DNA of 64,000 nt from Oscillatoria princeps RMCB-10 (GCA_019359235.1 JAHHHT010000001.1:434001-498000); one strand, 5' to 3'; shown: positions 36,716 to 45,501, counted from the stretch's first letter. Notes: generated by a model not told the origin, from the letters alone. Translations and numbers: made by a program.

Positions 36716-37108
36716 AAGGCCACCATTCCGCTGGGCTTCTTTCCGTGGGGTGTTGCCGTGAATCCGGTGAGCGGGGTCGTCTGGGTCTTGGTGAACGGGC
36801 AGGACATCCTGCAGGTCATCAATCCTGCCACAAATACCATCACCAAGACACTGAACCACGGCACGAACGCGATGGATGTCAGCATCCATCCGCTCGCTCC
36901 GTTCGGGATTGTCTGGAGCACATCCTGCGGCGGCAACCGCGTGCGCAGCTATTCCCCCAAGGAAGGCTTTGCCAAGGACGGCGGGTATCTGTCACTCATT
37001 CAATATAGCACGGTGGCTTTTTCGGGGCAGGTGCTGGCGTTACGCGACGGGCGGTTCGTCGTGACGCAGACAAAATACAATTTTGTGCTGGTCGGTGAGG
37101 GGTGCTAA
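36716..37108 (+). pseudogene. Beta-propeller protein, 5'-truncated
   Basis: An open frame of about 130 codons with YVTN/YncE-type propeller blades: WGVAVNPVSGVVWVLVNGQD, then LQVINPATNTITKTL and HPLAPFGIVWSTSCGGNRV. A whole propeller needs 6-7 blades and an N-terminal export signal; only about two blades are here and the frame enters directly from the repeat array. It therefore looks like the 3' end of a gene cut at the island edge. Its base composition is more GC-rich than the genes beside it. It converges on the ATP-grasp gene. Confidence 0.6.
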
Positions 37109-37141
37109 AAAAACGGCACCTCCCGAAGGAGATGCCATTTT
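37106..37141. terminator. Bidirectional terminator
   Basis: GGCACCTCC, loop CGAA, GGAGATGCC (8 of 9 pairs), flanked by a seven-A run on the left and ATTTTG on the right. It lies between the converging propeller remnant and ATP-grasp gene and would serve both strands, best for the minus-strand gene. Confidence 0.75.
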
Positions 37142-37162
37142 GATTGAGGTCACGCTGAAAGT

Positions 37163-38440
37163 TTAGTGGAGTGTCGCTTGAACCTCAGCACTAAACAGCG
37201 CAGCCAGCTCATCAAGCGTTTGATGGATTGACCTGTCCAAACCACACTGTGCAACGATGTGGGCAATCGTGTAGTCAAAAGGGCGATCCTCAGGCAGACG
37301 CACCACATCACCCTCAGTCTTAATTTGCGAAAACCCTCGCAATGCTGGATGCTCTCGCACTTGCTCCAAGCCTCTCAAGGCAATGATTCGCCCAGGATTT
37401 TTTGGTAGCAAGGCACGCCCACCAGCACGAGATAAAGGAGTTCGCATTGCATCCTGAGGCAAAAAAGGGTTGTATCCCTGAATGACTTGGAGCAGGCGAT
37501 CGTATGGACGGATTTCCCCAAGAGACAGGGGCAGCAAATGAGAGTTGATACACTCACCTCCCAAGCGTCCGCCAATCTCAAGGATTTTTGGGGTGCCATC
37601 CTCGACCATCATATCAACGTGGAAGCCGCACCAGTCAATTCCAACCAACGCTACCGCCGCACGTGCCATCTCAACCATTTGTGCCTGAACAGAATCAGGA
37701 AGCAGAGACGGTGTTGTGTTCTGGTATTGCAGCGGAATGCTGAAATCGTTTTCCTTGTCGATAATTGCCAGAATGTAGGGAACGCTTCCCGCAACCATGC
37801 CAGCAACCGAATGCTCAGTGCCAATCACTTGCTGCTCCAGGAGGAAAACCCCATCGTACAAGCCGTAGGTCGCGTCTTTTTCTGGACGGACCAGTTCAGT
37901 AAAGTAACGGAACTTGGCCAGGGCTTCCTTTTCGTCAGCGATCTTGACAATGCCCCGCCCACCGGATGAACCAGGAGGTTTCAATAGGCAGGGCGTACCG
38001 ACATCATCCAGAGCTGCCAAAAATTCAGACTCTGTCCGGATAAACGCAAAACGTGGATTGGCTTCAGGTAAACCAGCTGCCAGAATTTCACGCGTCTGCG
38101 CCTTGTTCCGCACATGGTGAACAGCTTGCGGTGATGTTCCGGGAAGACCCAGCACATCAGACAAACACGCCACCAGTCCAACTGCACCATCTGTCCATCC
38201 TGTCACCCCGGAAATCTGTAAAGAATGCTGCCGGATATACGACAGAATATCTTCCACAGCCCGGTCAGGATGCGCCAGCGGCGTTTCAACAAGATGCTCG
38301 ATTTCAAAGCTACGATAGGCATCAGCGGAGCTATCCGCAATCAGGAGTTGACACCCAGAATTTCTGGCAGCAAAAATCTCTGCCTCGCGCTCAAGAGAGA
38401 GCGGACGTGTTCCAACATAAAGCAAGGTTTTCTGTGTCAC
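37163..38440 (-). CDS. ATP-grasp ligase family protein
   Basis: 425 residues. The N-terminal 100 form a Rossmann-like part (TLLYVGTRPLSLEREAE). The ATP-grasp core follows: NKAQTREILAAG, CLLKPPGSSGGRGIVKI (ATP-binding Lys and glycine loop), VFLLEQQVIGTEHSVAGM and KILEIGGRLGGECINS (metal-binding Glu and Arg). This fits the carboxylate-amine ligases that join amino acids or peptides (BacD-like, carnosine synthase-like). The substrate is not readable. It lies 81 nt downstream of the 537-residue unknown on the same strand, probably cotranscribed. Both are in the island. Confidence 0.82.
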   Translation of the reverse strand: MTQKTLLYVGTRPLSLEREAEIFAARNSGCQLLIADSSADAYRSFEIEHLVETPLAHPDRAVEDILSYIRQHSLQISGVTGWTDGAVGLVACLSDVLGLPGTSPQAVHHVRNKAQTREILAAGLPEANPRFAFIRTESEFLAALDDVGTPCLLKPPGSSGGRGIVKIADEKEALAKFRYFTELVRPEKDATYGLYDGVFLLEQQVIGTEHSVAGMVAGSVPYILAIIDKENDFSIPLQYQNTTPSLLPDSVQAQMVEMARAAVALVGIDWCGFHVDMMVEDGTPKILEIGGRLGGECINSHLLPLSLGEIRPYDRLLQVIQGYNPFLPQDAMRTPLSRAGGRALLPKNPGRIIALRGLEQVREHPALRGFSQIKTEGDVVRLPEDRPFDYTIAHIVAQCGLDRSIHQTLDELAALFSAEVQATLH

Positions 38441-38521
38441 AATTATTGATCAGTCACTTTTATAGACTTCCCTGCCACCGCTTTGGATGACAGGGGAACA
38501 AACAATCAAAAACTACCCCGG

Positions 38522-40135
38522 CTATACAATGATGCCAGCTGCCTGGAAAAGACAGTGGAAAATCATGGTATAGGCATTCGCAGTGGACACGTCCTTCAAT
38601 CCCATATGGGCTTCAGAACGTCGTGACTCATTCCAGAATCGGACATTCCCGACATTGGCAAAAGGTATACGGATACCGCTCTGGATGCCTGAAATAGCGT
38701 GCGGCTGATTATTAATCTTGCCATCCGCATCCCAGGCTGTGTTGAAGATCAGGCTGATCTGGTTGAGCGGACTCTTTATTCCAGCACTATTCTGGTTATA
38801 CACCCACAGACGGCTCTGATAGCGCTTTGCCGCCGTCTCGATCAGTGCTTGGTCTTCCGCAGACAAGTCTGCGAATGCAATACCATCTTGCTTGATCTTT
38901 TGCTCCACACGAATACAGGCTTGACGCTCACGCAACACTGCCAAGCGGCGCGCATCCCCATCTTGCAAGCCATCTTCAATATCTTCCGGAGTGCGCTGCC
39001 AAATTGCCGGTGCCGCTTTGTTAGAGGGCATGGGAATAGGAATCAAATCACCGTTTTTAATCTTGAGTGGGCTGGCAGACTGACAGAAAGACTCAACGCG
39101 CCAGGTAGCCCCTAAAATGCAGGCAAACCCTTGCATCGTGTCACCGTCTTGCCAGGGACGATTCACTGTGCGTGACAAGACCGTTGCATCGTCGCAAAAC
39201 TCGTTGGTCACCAGTTTCAGGACGGTTGCAATGGCAACATCGAGGCTGCCAAAGCGAGCGAGAACATCCCGAAAGATGGTGCGCTTGGTATTCTCGTCAA
39301 CAGCCAGCAAGTTTGTCGCAGGGTTGATGCCCAGAACGTCTGCTGCCAACCGAACCGCGATCGGATCGGGCGCAATATACTCTTCCGGAACAAACAGTTC
39401 CTTGCACGTGCCTTGCACCACATGAATGTGCTTAAGGCGGCGAAGGCTCTCCATCCGTTCTTGCAGCACAGGAAAGTTTGCAATCTGAGCCAGCAACTGG
39501 GAACCAGATGCGGTAAACTGCAACTCTCCTATGTTCTCTTCCAGCACAGAAAGACGCTGGGCGAGGTACAAGATCAGTTCGGAAGTATCGCGGCTGCGGT
39601 TGATCTCTTCCATCACCTTGTCGCTACCTTTCAGAGCGCAAAGAGACAGAGCCGCAGCCAAGTATCGCTGTCGTTGTGTCAGTGCCGACCAGTCCAGAGC
39701 GGCTTCACCGACCCGCACCCGATCGAGCAGGGCATTCAGTTCGCCTTTCCGGTCAGAGCGGACTGCACCACGCTCAACAATGGCTTCACCGTCCAAACCA
39801 ATGATAAAGTCAGTCGCGTTGATGGTTTTGGCAAACTTACGCAACAGGACAAAACCTTGGATCAGAAATTCACCACAATCGGCTTGAACTGAAACCTGAG
39901 CGGACTGCGCGGCCAATTCACAGATCCCGTTGAGGGTATCAGCGAGTTCTGCGACACGAGCCTGATTTGGCGTATTATAGCGCCGTACAGCGTCAGGAAC
40001 CGGGCGACCGATATCAAACACACTATCAGGTGCCTCCAGCAGATTGGGAACACCATAAAGAAGGGACACACTTTGGGTCATGCCATTGAAGGCATTCACA
40101 AGCTCGTCAGGGACTCGAACATTTTGAGTTTCCAT
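38522..40135 (-). CDS. Unknown large protein in the island
   Basis: 537 residues from ATG 40135. I do not recognise a family. Helical first half (TLNGICELAAQSAQVSVQAD; ALTQRQRYLAAALSLCALKG). A middle region has RPWQDGDTMQGFACILGATW leading to NGDLIPIPM, which is only loosely like a LysM/peptidoglycan or phage-hub repeat. The last part has IRIPFANVGNVRFWNESRRS. No signal peptide or membrane span. No ribosome site is seen because the repeat array starts about ten bases upstream of the ATG, so its original promoter may have been lost. Confidence 0.6.
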   Translation of the reverse strand: METQNVRVPDELVNAFNGMTQSVSLLYGVPNLLEAPDSVFDIGRPVPDAVRRYNTPNQARVAELADTLNGICELAAQSAQVSVQADCGEFLIQGFVLLRKFAKTINATDFIIGLDGEAIVERGAVRSDRKGELNALLDRVRVGEAALDWSALTQRQRYLAAALSLCALKGSDKVMEEINRSRDTSELILYLAQRLSVLEENIGELQFTASGSQLLAQIANFPVLQERMESLRRLKHIHVVQGTCKELFVPEEYIAPDPIAVRLAADVLGINPATNLLAVDENTKRTIFRDVLARFGSLDVAIATVLKLVTNEFCDDATVLSRTVNRPWQDGDTMQGFACILGATWRVESFCQSASPLKIKNGDLIPIPMPSNKAAPAIWQRTPEDIEDGLQDGDARRLAVLRERQACIRVEQKIKQDGIAFADLSAEDQALIETAAKRYQSRLWVYNQNSAGIKSPLNQISLIFNTAWDADGKINNQPHAISGIQSGIRIPFANVGNVRFWNESRRSEAHMGLKDVSTANAYTMIFHCLFQAAGIIV

Positions 40136-40145
40136 AAGTTTCAAC

Positions 40146-40510
40146 TTTGTGAGTTATGGGGGAATGGGGCATGGGGCAATCGGGGCACCGGCATCATCGG
40201 ATCGGGCTTTTGGGCCTGCCGGTGTTGACATTTTCGGCACCTATTTTGTGTGCCCAATGATACACATTTGTCAGTTTTGGGGAATGGGGCATGGGGCTTC
40301 TGGCACCGGCATCATCGGATCGGGCTTTTGGGCGTGCCTGGGCTGACATTTCCGCCACCTATTTTGTGTGCCCAATGATACACATTTGTCAGTTCTGGGG
40401 GATGGGGCATGGGGCTTCTGGCACCGGCATCATCGTATCGGGCTTTTGGGCGTGCCGGTGTTGACAGTTGCGGCACCTATTTTGTGGGCCAATGGTACAT
40501 ATTTCTGATT
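40146..40510 (+). repeat. Right half of the split tandem array
   Basis: Three units starting at 40146, 40267 and 40385 (periods 121 and 118). They match the left half but share changes of their own: CATCATCGG instead of CACGATCGG, and CAATGATACACA instead of CAGTGGCAGACA. The first unit starts exactly at TTTGTGAG, where the last left unit was cut. Confidence 0.9.
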
Positions 40511-40825
40511 TCCGGAAGAAAGCATATATACAAAACCCCTCTGAAGCCGGTAAATTGTAAAAACTATTCTTTCGGATATATGTACATAATGGCGTCGCGC
40601 CTCCGGGCGGCGCTCTAGATTGGGGATTCTGCAGCTGTCAGTAAAGGGGGAGCATCCCGGTTGTGCAAAGAAGCCCAAATGAATACGACAATGATTTCAG
40701 CAGGGGGTAGGAGGAGAAGATTTTTGGCCAGCTGAATCCCGGAAACGGGATTGAAACGGTGTGGGCGGGAACCCTAACCCTGACCCCCAACGCCTAACCC
40801 CTAACCCCTAACCCCTGACCCCTCG
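40511..40825. other. Intergenic region downstream of ppk1
   Basis: No credible gene. GAATCCCGGAAACGGGATTG followed by AAAC at 40734-40757 resembles the 3' half of a cyanobacterial CRISPR repeat, alone. A run of CCTAACCCC units follows at 40783-40823. Confidence 0.5.
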
Positions 40826-43018
40826 CTAGCGACCGGCCATTTCCATGAGGATTTTTTGAGCGCAGTGCTCGTTGGGCTCGTCAGCGGGACGCCGCTGGAT
40901 GTATGTGCCCACTGGCTGCAAGTCCCAGGTTTGCCGGTTGTCCGCCAGCATAATTCCGAGAATTTCCTGCAAGTCTTTGGCCAGTTCTGGCTCTTCCACC
41001 GGCACGACAGCTTCCACCCGCCGGTTGAGATTGCGGCTCATCCAGTCCGCACTGCCGATATACACTTCTTCCTGACCCCGGTTGTGGAAGTAAAAAATCC
41101 GGGAGTGTTCCAAAAAGCGACCGACAAGACTTTGGACGCGGATGTTTTCGCTGACGCCTTTCACCCCCGGACGCAAACAGCACATACCGCGCACGATCAG
41201 GTCGATCTCCACCCCGGCTTGGGAAGCTTCGTAGAGGGTGGCAATAATTTGCGGGTCTACCAGCGAGTTCATCTTGGCGACAATCCGGCCCTTGCTGCCA
41301 TTTTTGCAGTGTTCCATCTCCCGGCGAATCAGCTCCGTCATCCCAGAGCGCATGTTCACCGGCGCGACGAGCAGCTTGCGGTAAGCTCGCTGGCGGGAGT
41401 AGCCGGTCAGGTAGTTAAACAGATCGGTCAAATCCGCCCCCAGGTCGTCCCGACAGGTGAGCAGTCCCAGGTCTGTGTAAATCCGGGCTGTTTTGGGGTT
41501 GTAGTTGCCGGTGCCGATATGAACGTAGCGGCGGATGCGGTCAACTTCGCGGCGCACCACCATTGCCACTTTAGTGTGGGTCTTCAGCCCCACCAAACCG
41601 TAGACCACATGCACGCCGGCGTTTTCCAATTTCCGGGCCCAGTGGATGTTGTTCTCTTCATCAAACCGGGCTTTCAGTTCCACCAGCACGGCTACCTGCT
41701 TGCCATTTTCAGCCGCTTGAATCAAGGCGTTGAGAATCGGCGAATCCCCGGAAGTGCGGTAGAGGGTCATTTTAATGGCCAAAACGGCGGGGTCACTGGC
41801 AGCCAGGGTGATGAAGCGCTGCACGGTGGCGGGAAACGAGTCATAGGGGTGGTGGACGAGGATATCCCGCTGGCGAATCAAGGCAAACAAATCTTCGCCT
41901 TCCTCGGCGTCCATGTCGGGGCAATCGTCACTGGGGTCACTGAGCCGGCGGAAGCGGGGCGGCACCACCGGCGTCCAGGGCGGATCTTTGAGTTCTGGGA
42001 GGGGTAAGTCCATCAAGCACATCAAATCGCCGAGACACAGCAACCCGTCCACTTCGTAAACGTTGCTCTCTGCTAGGGAAAGCTCTTCTGAGAGCATTTG
42101 CCGCACCGGCACGGGCATGGTGGCTTGAATTTCCAGGCGCACTACGGAGCCGCCAAACCGGCGCTTGCGCAGTTCCTGCTCTATTGCCTGCAGCAGGTCG
42201 TCCGCTTCGTCTTCTTCCAGCCCCAGGTCGGCATTGCGGGTGACGCGGAAGGCGTGATATTCTTGGATGTTCATGCCGGGGAACAGGAATTCCAGGTTGT
42301 GGGCAATCACCTGCTCTAGGGGGACGAAGGAGAAGGAAGGTCTGCCGCTGTTGGGGTGCCAGCTTTCCAATTCGGAAGGCAGGGGGACAAACCGGGGCAG
42401 GAGTTTGGGCACTTTGACGCGGGCAAAATATTCTTCTTCGGTTTCTGGATCTTTGACCACTACTGCCAGATTGAGGCTGAGGTTGGAGATGTAAGGGAAG
42501 GGGTGGCCCGGATCTACTGCCAGGGGGGTGAGGACTGGAAACAGGTGCTCTTCAAAGTAGCGCTGCAGGTACAGCCGCTGCTCCTGGCTCAAGTCCATGT
42601 ATTCCAGGATGTGGATGCCGCGATCTGCCAGGGCGGGCCGCAATATTTCTTCAAAATGCCGGTGCTGCTGGGCGACCATCGGGCGCAACCGCTGGCTAAT
42701 GGCTTGCAGCTGCTCGCTTGGCGTGCGTCCGTCGGAGCTGAGTTTGCTGACGTTCGCTTCTACCTGCTCCTTGAGTGCGGCGACGCGAACCATGAAGAAC
42801 TCATCCAAGTTGGAGCTGAAGATGGCCAAAAACTTGAGGCGCTCCAGCAGTGGGGTCCGGGGGTCGAGGGCTTCGTGCAGCACGCGGTAGTTGAACTCCA
42901 GCCAGCTGAGTTCGCGGCTGAAGTAGTATTGCGGGTCGGACAGGTTGATTTCGGTGGCAGTTGTGTCGGTTGTCGGCATGGTTCTTGGCGCAACGGGTGT
43001 CCCTGAAGGCGTTTCCAT
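40826..43018 (-). CDS. ppk1: Polyphosphate kinase 1
   Basis: 730 residues. It opens YFSRELSWLEFNYRVLHEAL, then FFMVRVAALKEQV, VLTPLAVDPGHPFPYISNLS, and the catalytic domain IKMTLYRTSGDSPI, GLKTHTKVAMVVRRE (phosphorylated His) and YVHIGTGNYNPKTARIYTD. PPK1 polymerises the gamma phosphate of ATP into polyphosphate. Full length. The ATG at 43018 has no good ribosome site; one at 42979 is an alternative. Confidence 0.96.
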   Translation of the reverse strand: METPSGTPVAPRTMPTTDTTATEINLSDPQYYFSRELSWLEFNYRVLHEALDPRTPLLERLKFLAIFSSNLDEFFMVRVAALKEQVEANVSKLSSDGRTPSEQLQAISQRLRPMVAQQHRHFEEILRPALADRGIHILEYMDLSQEQRLYLQRYFEEHLFPVLTPLAVDPGHPFPYISNLSLNLAVVVKDPETEEEYFARVKVPKLLPRFVPLPSELESWHPNSGRPSFSFVPLEQVIAHNLEFLFPGMNIQEYHAFRVTRNADLGLEEDEADDLLQAIEQELRKRRFGGSVVRLEIQATMPVPVRQMLSEELSLAESNVYEVDGLLCLGDLMCLMDLPLPELKDPPWTPVVPPRFRRLSDPSDDCPDMDAEEGEDLFALIRQRDILVHHPYDSFPATVQRFITLAASDPAVLAIKMTLYRTSGDSPILNALIQAAENGKQVAVLVELKARFDEENNIHWARKLENAGVHVVYGLVGLKTHTKVAMVVRREVDRIRRYVHIGTGNYNPKTARIYTDLGLLTCRDDLGADLTDLFNYLTGYSRQRAYRKLLVAPVNMRSGMTELIRREMEHCKNGSKGRIVAKMNSLVDPQIIATLYEASQAGVEIDLIVRGMCCLRPGVKGVSENIRVQSLVGRFLEHSRIFYFHNRGQEEVYIGSADWMSRNLNRRVEAVVPVEEPELAKDLQEILGIMLADNRQTWDLQPVGTYIQRRPADEPNEHCAQKILMEMAGR

Positions 43019-43213
43019 CTCGGGCGCGGCACACTACCCGTAACCCCACCCCCCAGCCCCCTCCCCGTGAACGGGGAGGGGGGGGAAGAGAGAGGGGTAG
43101 GGGTTCATTGAACGCGCTGTGCAACGCCCATTCTATTTATTTGGGAGGGCAGAGGTGGAAAAAGCCCCCTATTAAATTTTGCAATGCGCCGGGCAACCAC
43201 GGGGGGATTGCCC

Positions 43214-43426
43214 CTACAAGCCGAAAGCTTCGTCTTCTCTGCCGCGCCACCACTCACCGAGGTTCATTAAGTCTTGGTGTATGTCAGCGAGTTCGCGGGT
43301 GTATTCTGTGTTTGAGAGGGTGGCTCGGCGCTCTTGGAGTTTCTGCAAGCGCAGTTGCACTAGCAGCCACGGTTTGGAAATGCCGCCGGTGGCTTCGATG
43401 TATTCTGCCAGCTGTTTGCTATCCAT
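43214..43426 (-). CDS. Small conserved hypothetical protein
   Basis: 70 residues: MDSKQLAEYIEATGGISKPW, then LQLRLQKLQERRATLSN-like helices and ADIHQDLMNLGEWWRGRED. I recall near-identical small proteins across filamentous cyanobacteria with no assigned role. A purine-rich GAGAGAGCGAG precedes the ATG. It lies 195 nt upstream of ppk1 on the same strand and may share its transcript. Confidence 0.7.
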   Translation of the reverse strand: MDSKQLAEYIEATGGISKPWLLVQLRLQKLQERRATLSNTEYTRELADIHQDLMNLGEWWRGREDEAFGL

Positions 43427-43557
43427 GTCTCGCTCTCTCGGTTACGGTTTTGTTAAATTATATTAAGTTTTTTTGCAGTGGCGGCTGTCCTGTCAAATCC
43501 GGCGCACAGCCATCTCGCCACTTCTTCTTCCTTGGCGTAACCGGAACGGCGGCGGTT

Positions 43558-43594
43558 GATAAAAAAAGCAGTCGCAGATTCTGCCGCGACTGCT
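43558..43594 (-). terminator. Rho-independent terminator after sodB
   Basis: On the minus strand a perfect 9-bp stem (AGCAGTCGC / GCGACTGCT) with a 10-nt loop is followed by at least seven T. It lies 72 nt past the sodB stop and points away from it. Confidence 0.8.
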
Positions 43595-43665
43595 TGACAT
43601 TAGATTGATTTTATGCTAAGGGGGGAGGCAGGTATTCCCCCCCACGCTCGACGGGTGCCGGTGCG

Positions 43666-44268
43666 TTAAGCAGCAGCGGCGAGATTTTCGGCGACGAAAT
43701 CCCAGTTAATCAGGCTGTCGATGAAGGTTTGAGCGTAGTCTGGACGACGGTTTTGGAAGTCGAGGTAGTAGGCGTGCTCCCAAACGTCCATCGTCAGCAG
43801 GGGGGTTTGGCCTTTGGTTATCGGGTTTTCGGCGTTGAGGGTTTTGGTGACTTTCAGGGTGCCGCTGTCCAAGACGAGCCAAGCCCAGCCGCTGCCGAAC
43901 TGGGTGACACCGGCATTCTTGAACTCTTCCTTGAATTTGTCGAAGCTGCCGAAGTCAGCGCTGATTTTCTCGGCGAGTGCGCCGGTGGGTGCGCCGCCGC
44001 CACCCGGTTTCATGGAGCTCCAGTAGAAGGTGTGGTTCCAAACCTGGGCGGCGTTGTTGAAGATGCCGGCTTTGCTGGGATCGCCGGCGGAAGCCAAGAC
44101 GATTTCTTCGAGGGATTTGTCGGCGAGCTCGGTGCCCTCGATGAGCTTGTTGAGGTTGGTGACGTAGGCGGCGTGGTGTTTGCCGTGGTGGAAGGAGAAG
44201 GTGTTGGCGGAGATGTAGGGTTCGAGGGCGGTGGGGGCGTAGGGTAACTCGGGAAGTGTAAATGCCAT
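43666..44268 (-). CDS. sodB: Superoxide dismutase [Fe]
   Basis: 200 residues. Metal ligands are in FSFHHGKHHAAYV, AAQVWNHTFYW, and MDVWEHAYYLDFQNRRPDY. GGGGAPTG and GSGWAWLVLD favour the iron type over manganese. Without a signal peptide it is cytoplasmic and removes superoxide made by photosynthesis and respiration. AGAGAGGA precedes the ATG. The seven-unit GGGCTTTAGCCC array lies in its upstream region. Confidence 0.96.
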   Translation of the reverse strand: MAFTLPELPYAPTALEPYISANTFSFHHGKHHAAYVTNLNKLIEGTELADKSLEEIVLASAGDPSKAGIFNNAAQVWNHTFYWSSMKPGGGGAPTGALAEKISADFGSFDKFKEEFKNAGVTQFGSGWAWLVLDSGTLKVTKTLNAENPITKGQTPLLTMDVWEHAYYLDFQNRRPDYAQTFIDSLINWDFVAENLAAAA

Positions 44269-44302
44269 AGTGATAGATCCTCTCTTAACTGCGGAAAGCG
44301 TG

Positions 44303-44476
44303 TTCGTAGTTGGGCTTTAGCCCAAACGTTCGTAGTTGGGCTTTAGCCCAAGGTTCGTAGTTGGGCTTTAGCCCAAGGTTCGTAGTTGGGCTTTAGCCCA
44401 AGGTTCGTAGTTGGGCTAAAGCCCAAAGTTCGTAGTTGGGCTTTAGCCCCAACGTTCGTAGTTGGGCTTTAGCCCC
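44303..44476. repeat. Tandem array of 25-26-bp palindromic units (7 copies)
   Basis: Seven head-to-tail units with core GTAGTTGGGCTTTAGCCC; unit 5 has GGGCTAAAGCCC and the last two have an extra C. Units start TTCGTAG here but TTTGTAG in the array at 20400. It lies 35 nt upstream of sodB. Confidence 0.95.
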
Positions 44477-45002
44477 ACCGGCTGGCCCAACTGGTGCCGG
44501 TGAGACTAATGATAGGATTTTATATCAAAAGTCCACCTGGGGGGAGGGGGCAAGAGGGTGCTCTGGTGCGGTAATCCAGGGTGGGGCAAAGGATAGGCGC
44601 TTCGCCTCGGACTTCAAGGACAGATTCGAGGCGGGGTGTCGCGCTTGCGCCCTCGGCTTGAGCCCGACCGGCACCTGGGGGCGATTCTTGATGGCCTTTT
44701 TCAGGCGGGGGATCTCCGGCGATTCACCCCTGCGGGGAAAAAGAAAAAAATCCTAAATCCCCGGAATTATGTCCTCAGGAAAGGTCGGTATTTCTCAAAA
44801 AACGGGCTTGTTTTGAGTGTCCGAGGTCAGCGGCGCTGGGGATTTGAGAGAAAGCCGAGACATAATTACCTAAATTTTGGCTTTTTCCTAGCGCTTGAGT
44901 CCTTGAAAAACTAGAGGAAATACGAGAAAGTAGTAAGTGGGTGAGGCGAGCGAAAGCGTAAGCCCAACCCAAATGCACTTTTAATTAGAGAGACCTGTAT
45001 CA
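44477..45002. other. Region upstream of the double-glycine peptide gene
   Basis: About 525 bp. Two open frames (44436-44756, 44636-44914) lack ribosome sites and recognisable sequence. The last 150 bp are AT-rich (GACATAATTACCTAAATTTT near 44858) and probably hold the promoter of the peptide gene. TTAATTAGAGAGA just before 45003 is its ribosome site. Confidence 0.4.
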
Positions 45003-45316
45003 ATGGCTAAAATCCAGATTCAAGACTTAGAGCCTCAGAGCTTTATCAGCGAAGTAGATGCTAATGAACTCGAAAACGTTCAGGGGGGGGGGTGTCGATC
45101 ATTATTGGCGCATTTTTTGGGGCGCTACGAATAGCTAATACGGCTTTTAACATAACCAAAGCGACTTATAAGGCGGGAGAATTTTTCGGGTTGTGGGGGA
45201 ATTCACCGTGGGGGAATTCACCGGATCAACCCTCTAGCAATAGCAGTGGAGGGGCCACAATCGATCCGATGGACCGTATCGCAAACCAGGTCATGCGCGG
45301 GCCAAAACCCGCTTAA
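45003..45316 (+). CDS. Double-glycine bacteriocin-like precursor with poly-G frameshift
   Basis: ATG 45003 (AGAGAGA before it) opens a 29-residue leader: MAKIQIQDLEPQSFISEVD, then ANELENVQGG, a classic C39-peptidase double-glycine leader. At 45083-45092 there are ten G. Read straight through, the frame ends after 43 residues (45134). One more G, or two fewer, joins the leader to an open frame continuing to 45316 (core SIIIGAFFGALRIANTAF..., about 74 residues, with GxxxG and a Gly/Ser/Pro-rich tail), as in class II bacteriocins. The shift may be natural slippage or an assembly error. Export genes lie just downstream on the other strand. Confidence 0.7.
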
Positions 45317-45342
45317 CATTCCTGCCATTAACTTGATGCTGG

Positions 45343-45375
45343 AGGTAGGGGCACGGCAATGCCGTGCCCCTACCT
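45343..45375. terminator. Long perfect hairpin after the peptide gene
   Basis: AGGTAGGGGCACGGC, loop AAT, GCCGTGCCCCTACCT: a perfect 15-bp stem 26 nt past the peptide stop. No T run follows, so it may end transcription or only be a dispersed repeat protecting transcript ends. Confidence 0.55.
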
Positions 45376-45501
45376 CAGTTTGTTTTAATTCCTATCTCGC
45401 ACCCGGAAATTAGCAAGCTTTTACCGAGTTCTTCCTCGTTCCCTCAGGAAGGAAACGAGAAGAATTCCCGAAACCGTCGGCATCTAGGCAGTTATTATGC
45501 C

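Noticed and set aside
39690-39760. Possible phage identity of the 537-residue protein
   Set aside because: Only a short LysM-like stretch supports it, elsewhere in the protein; no phage genes nearby.
44436-44914. Two overlapping open frames as extra precursor peptides
   Set aside because: No double-glycine leader, no ribosome site, Arg/Gly-rich composition of GC-rich noncoding DNA.
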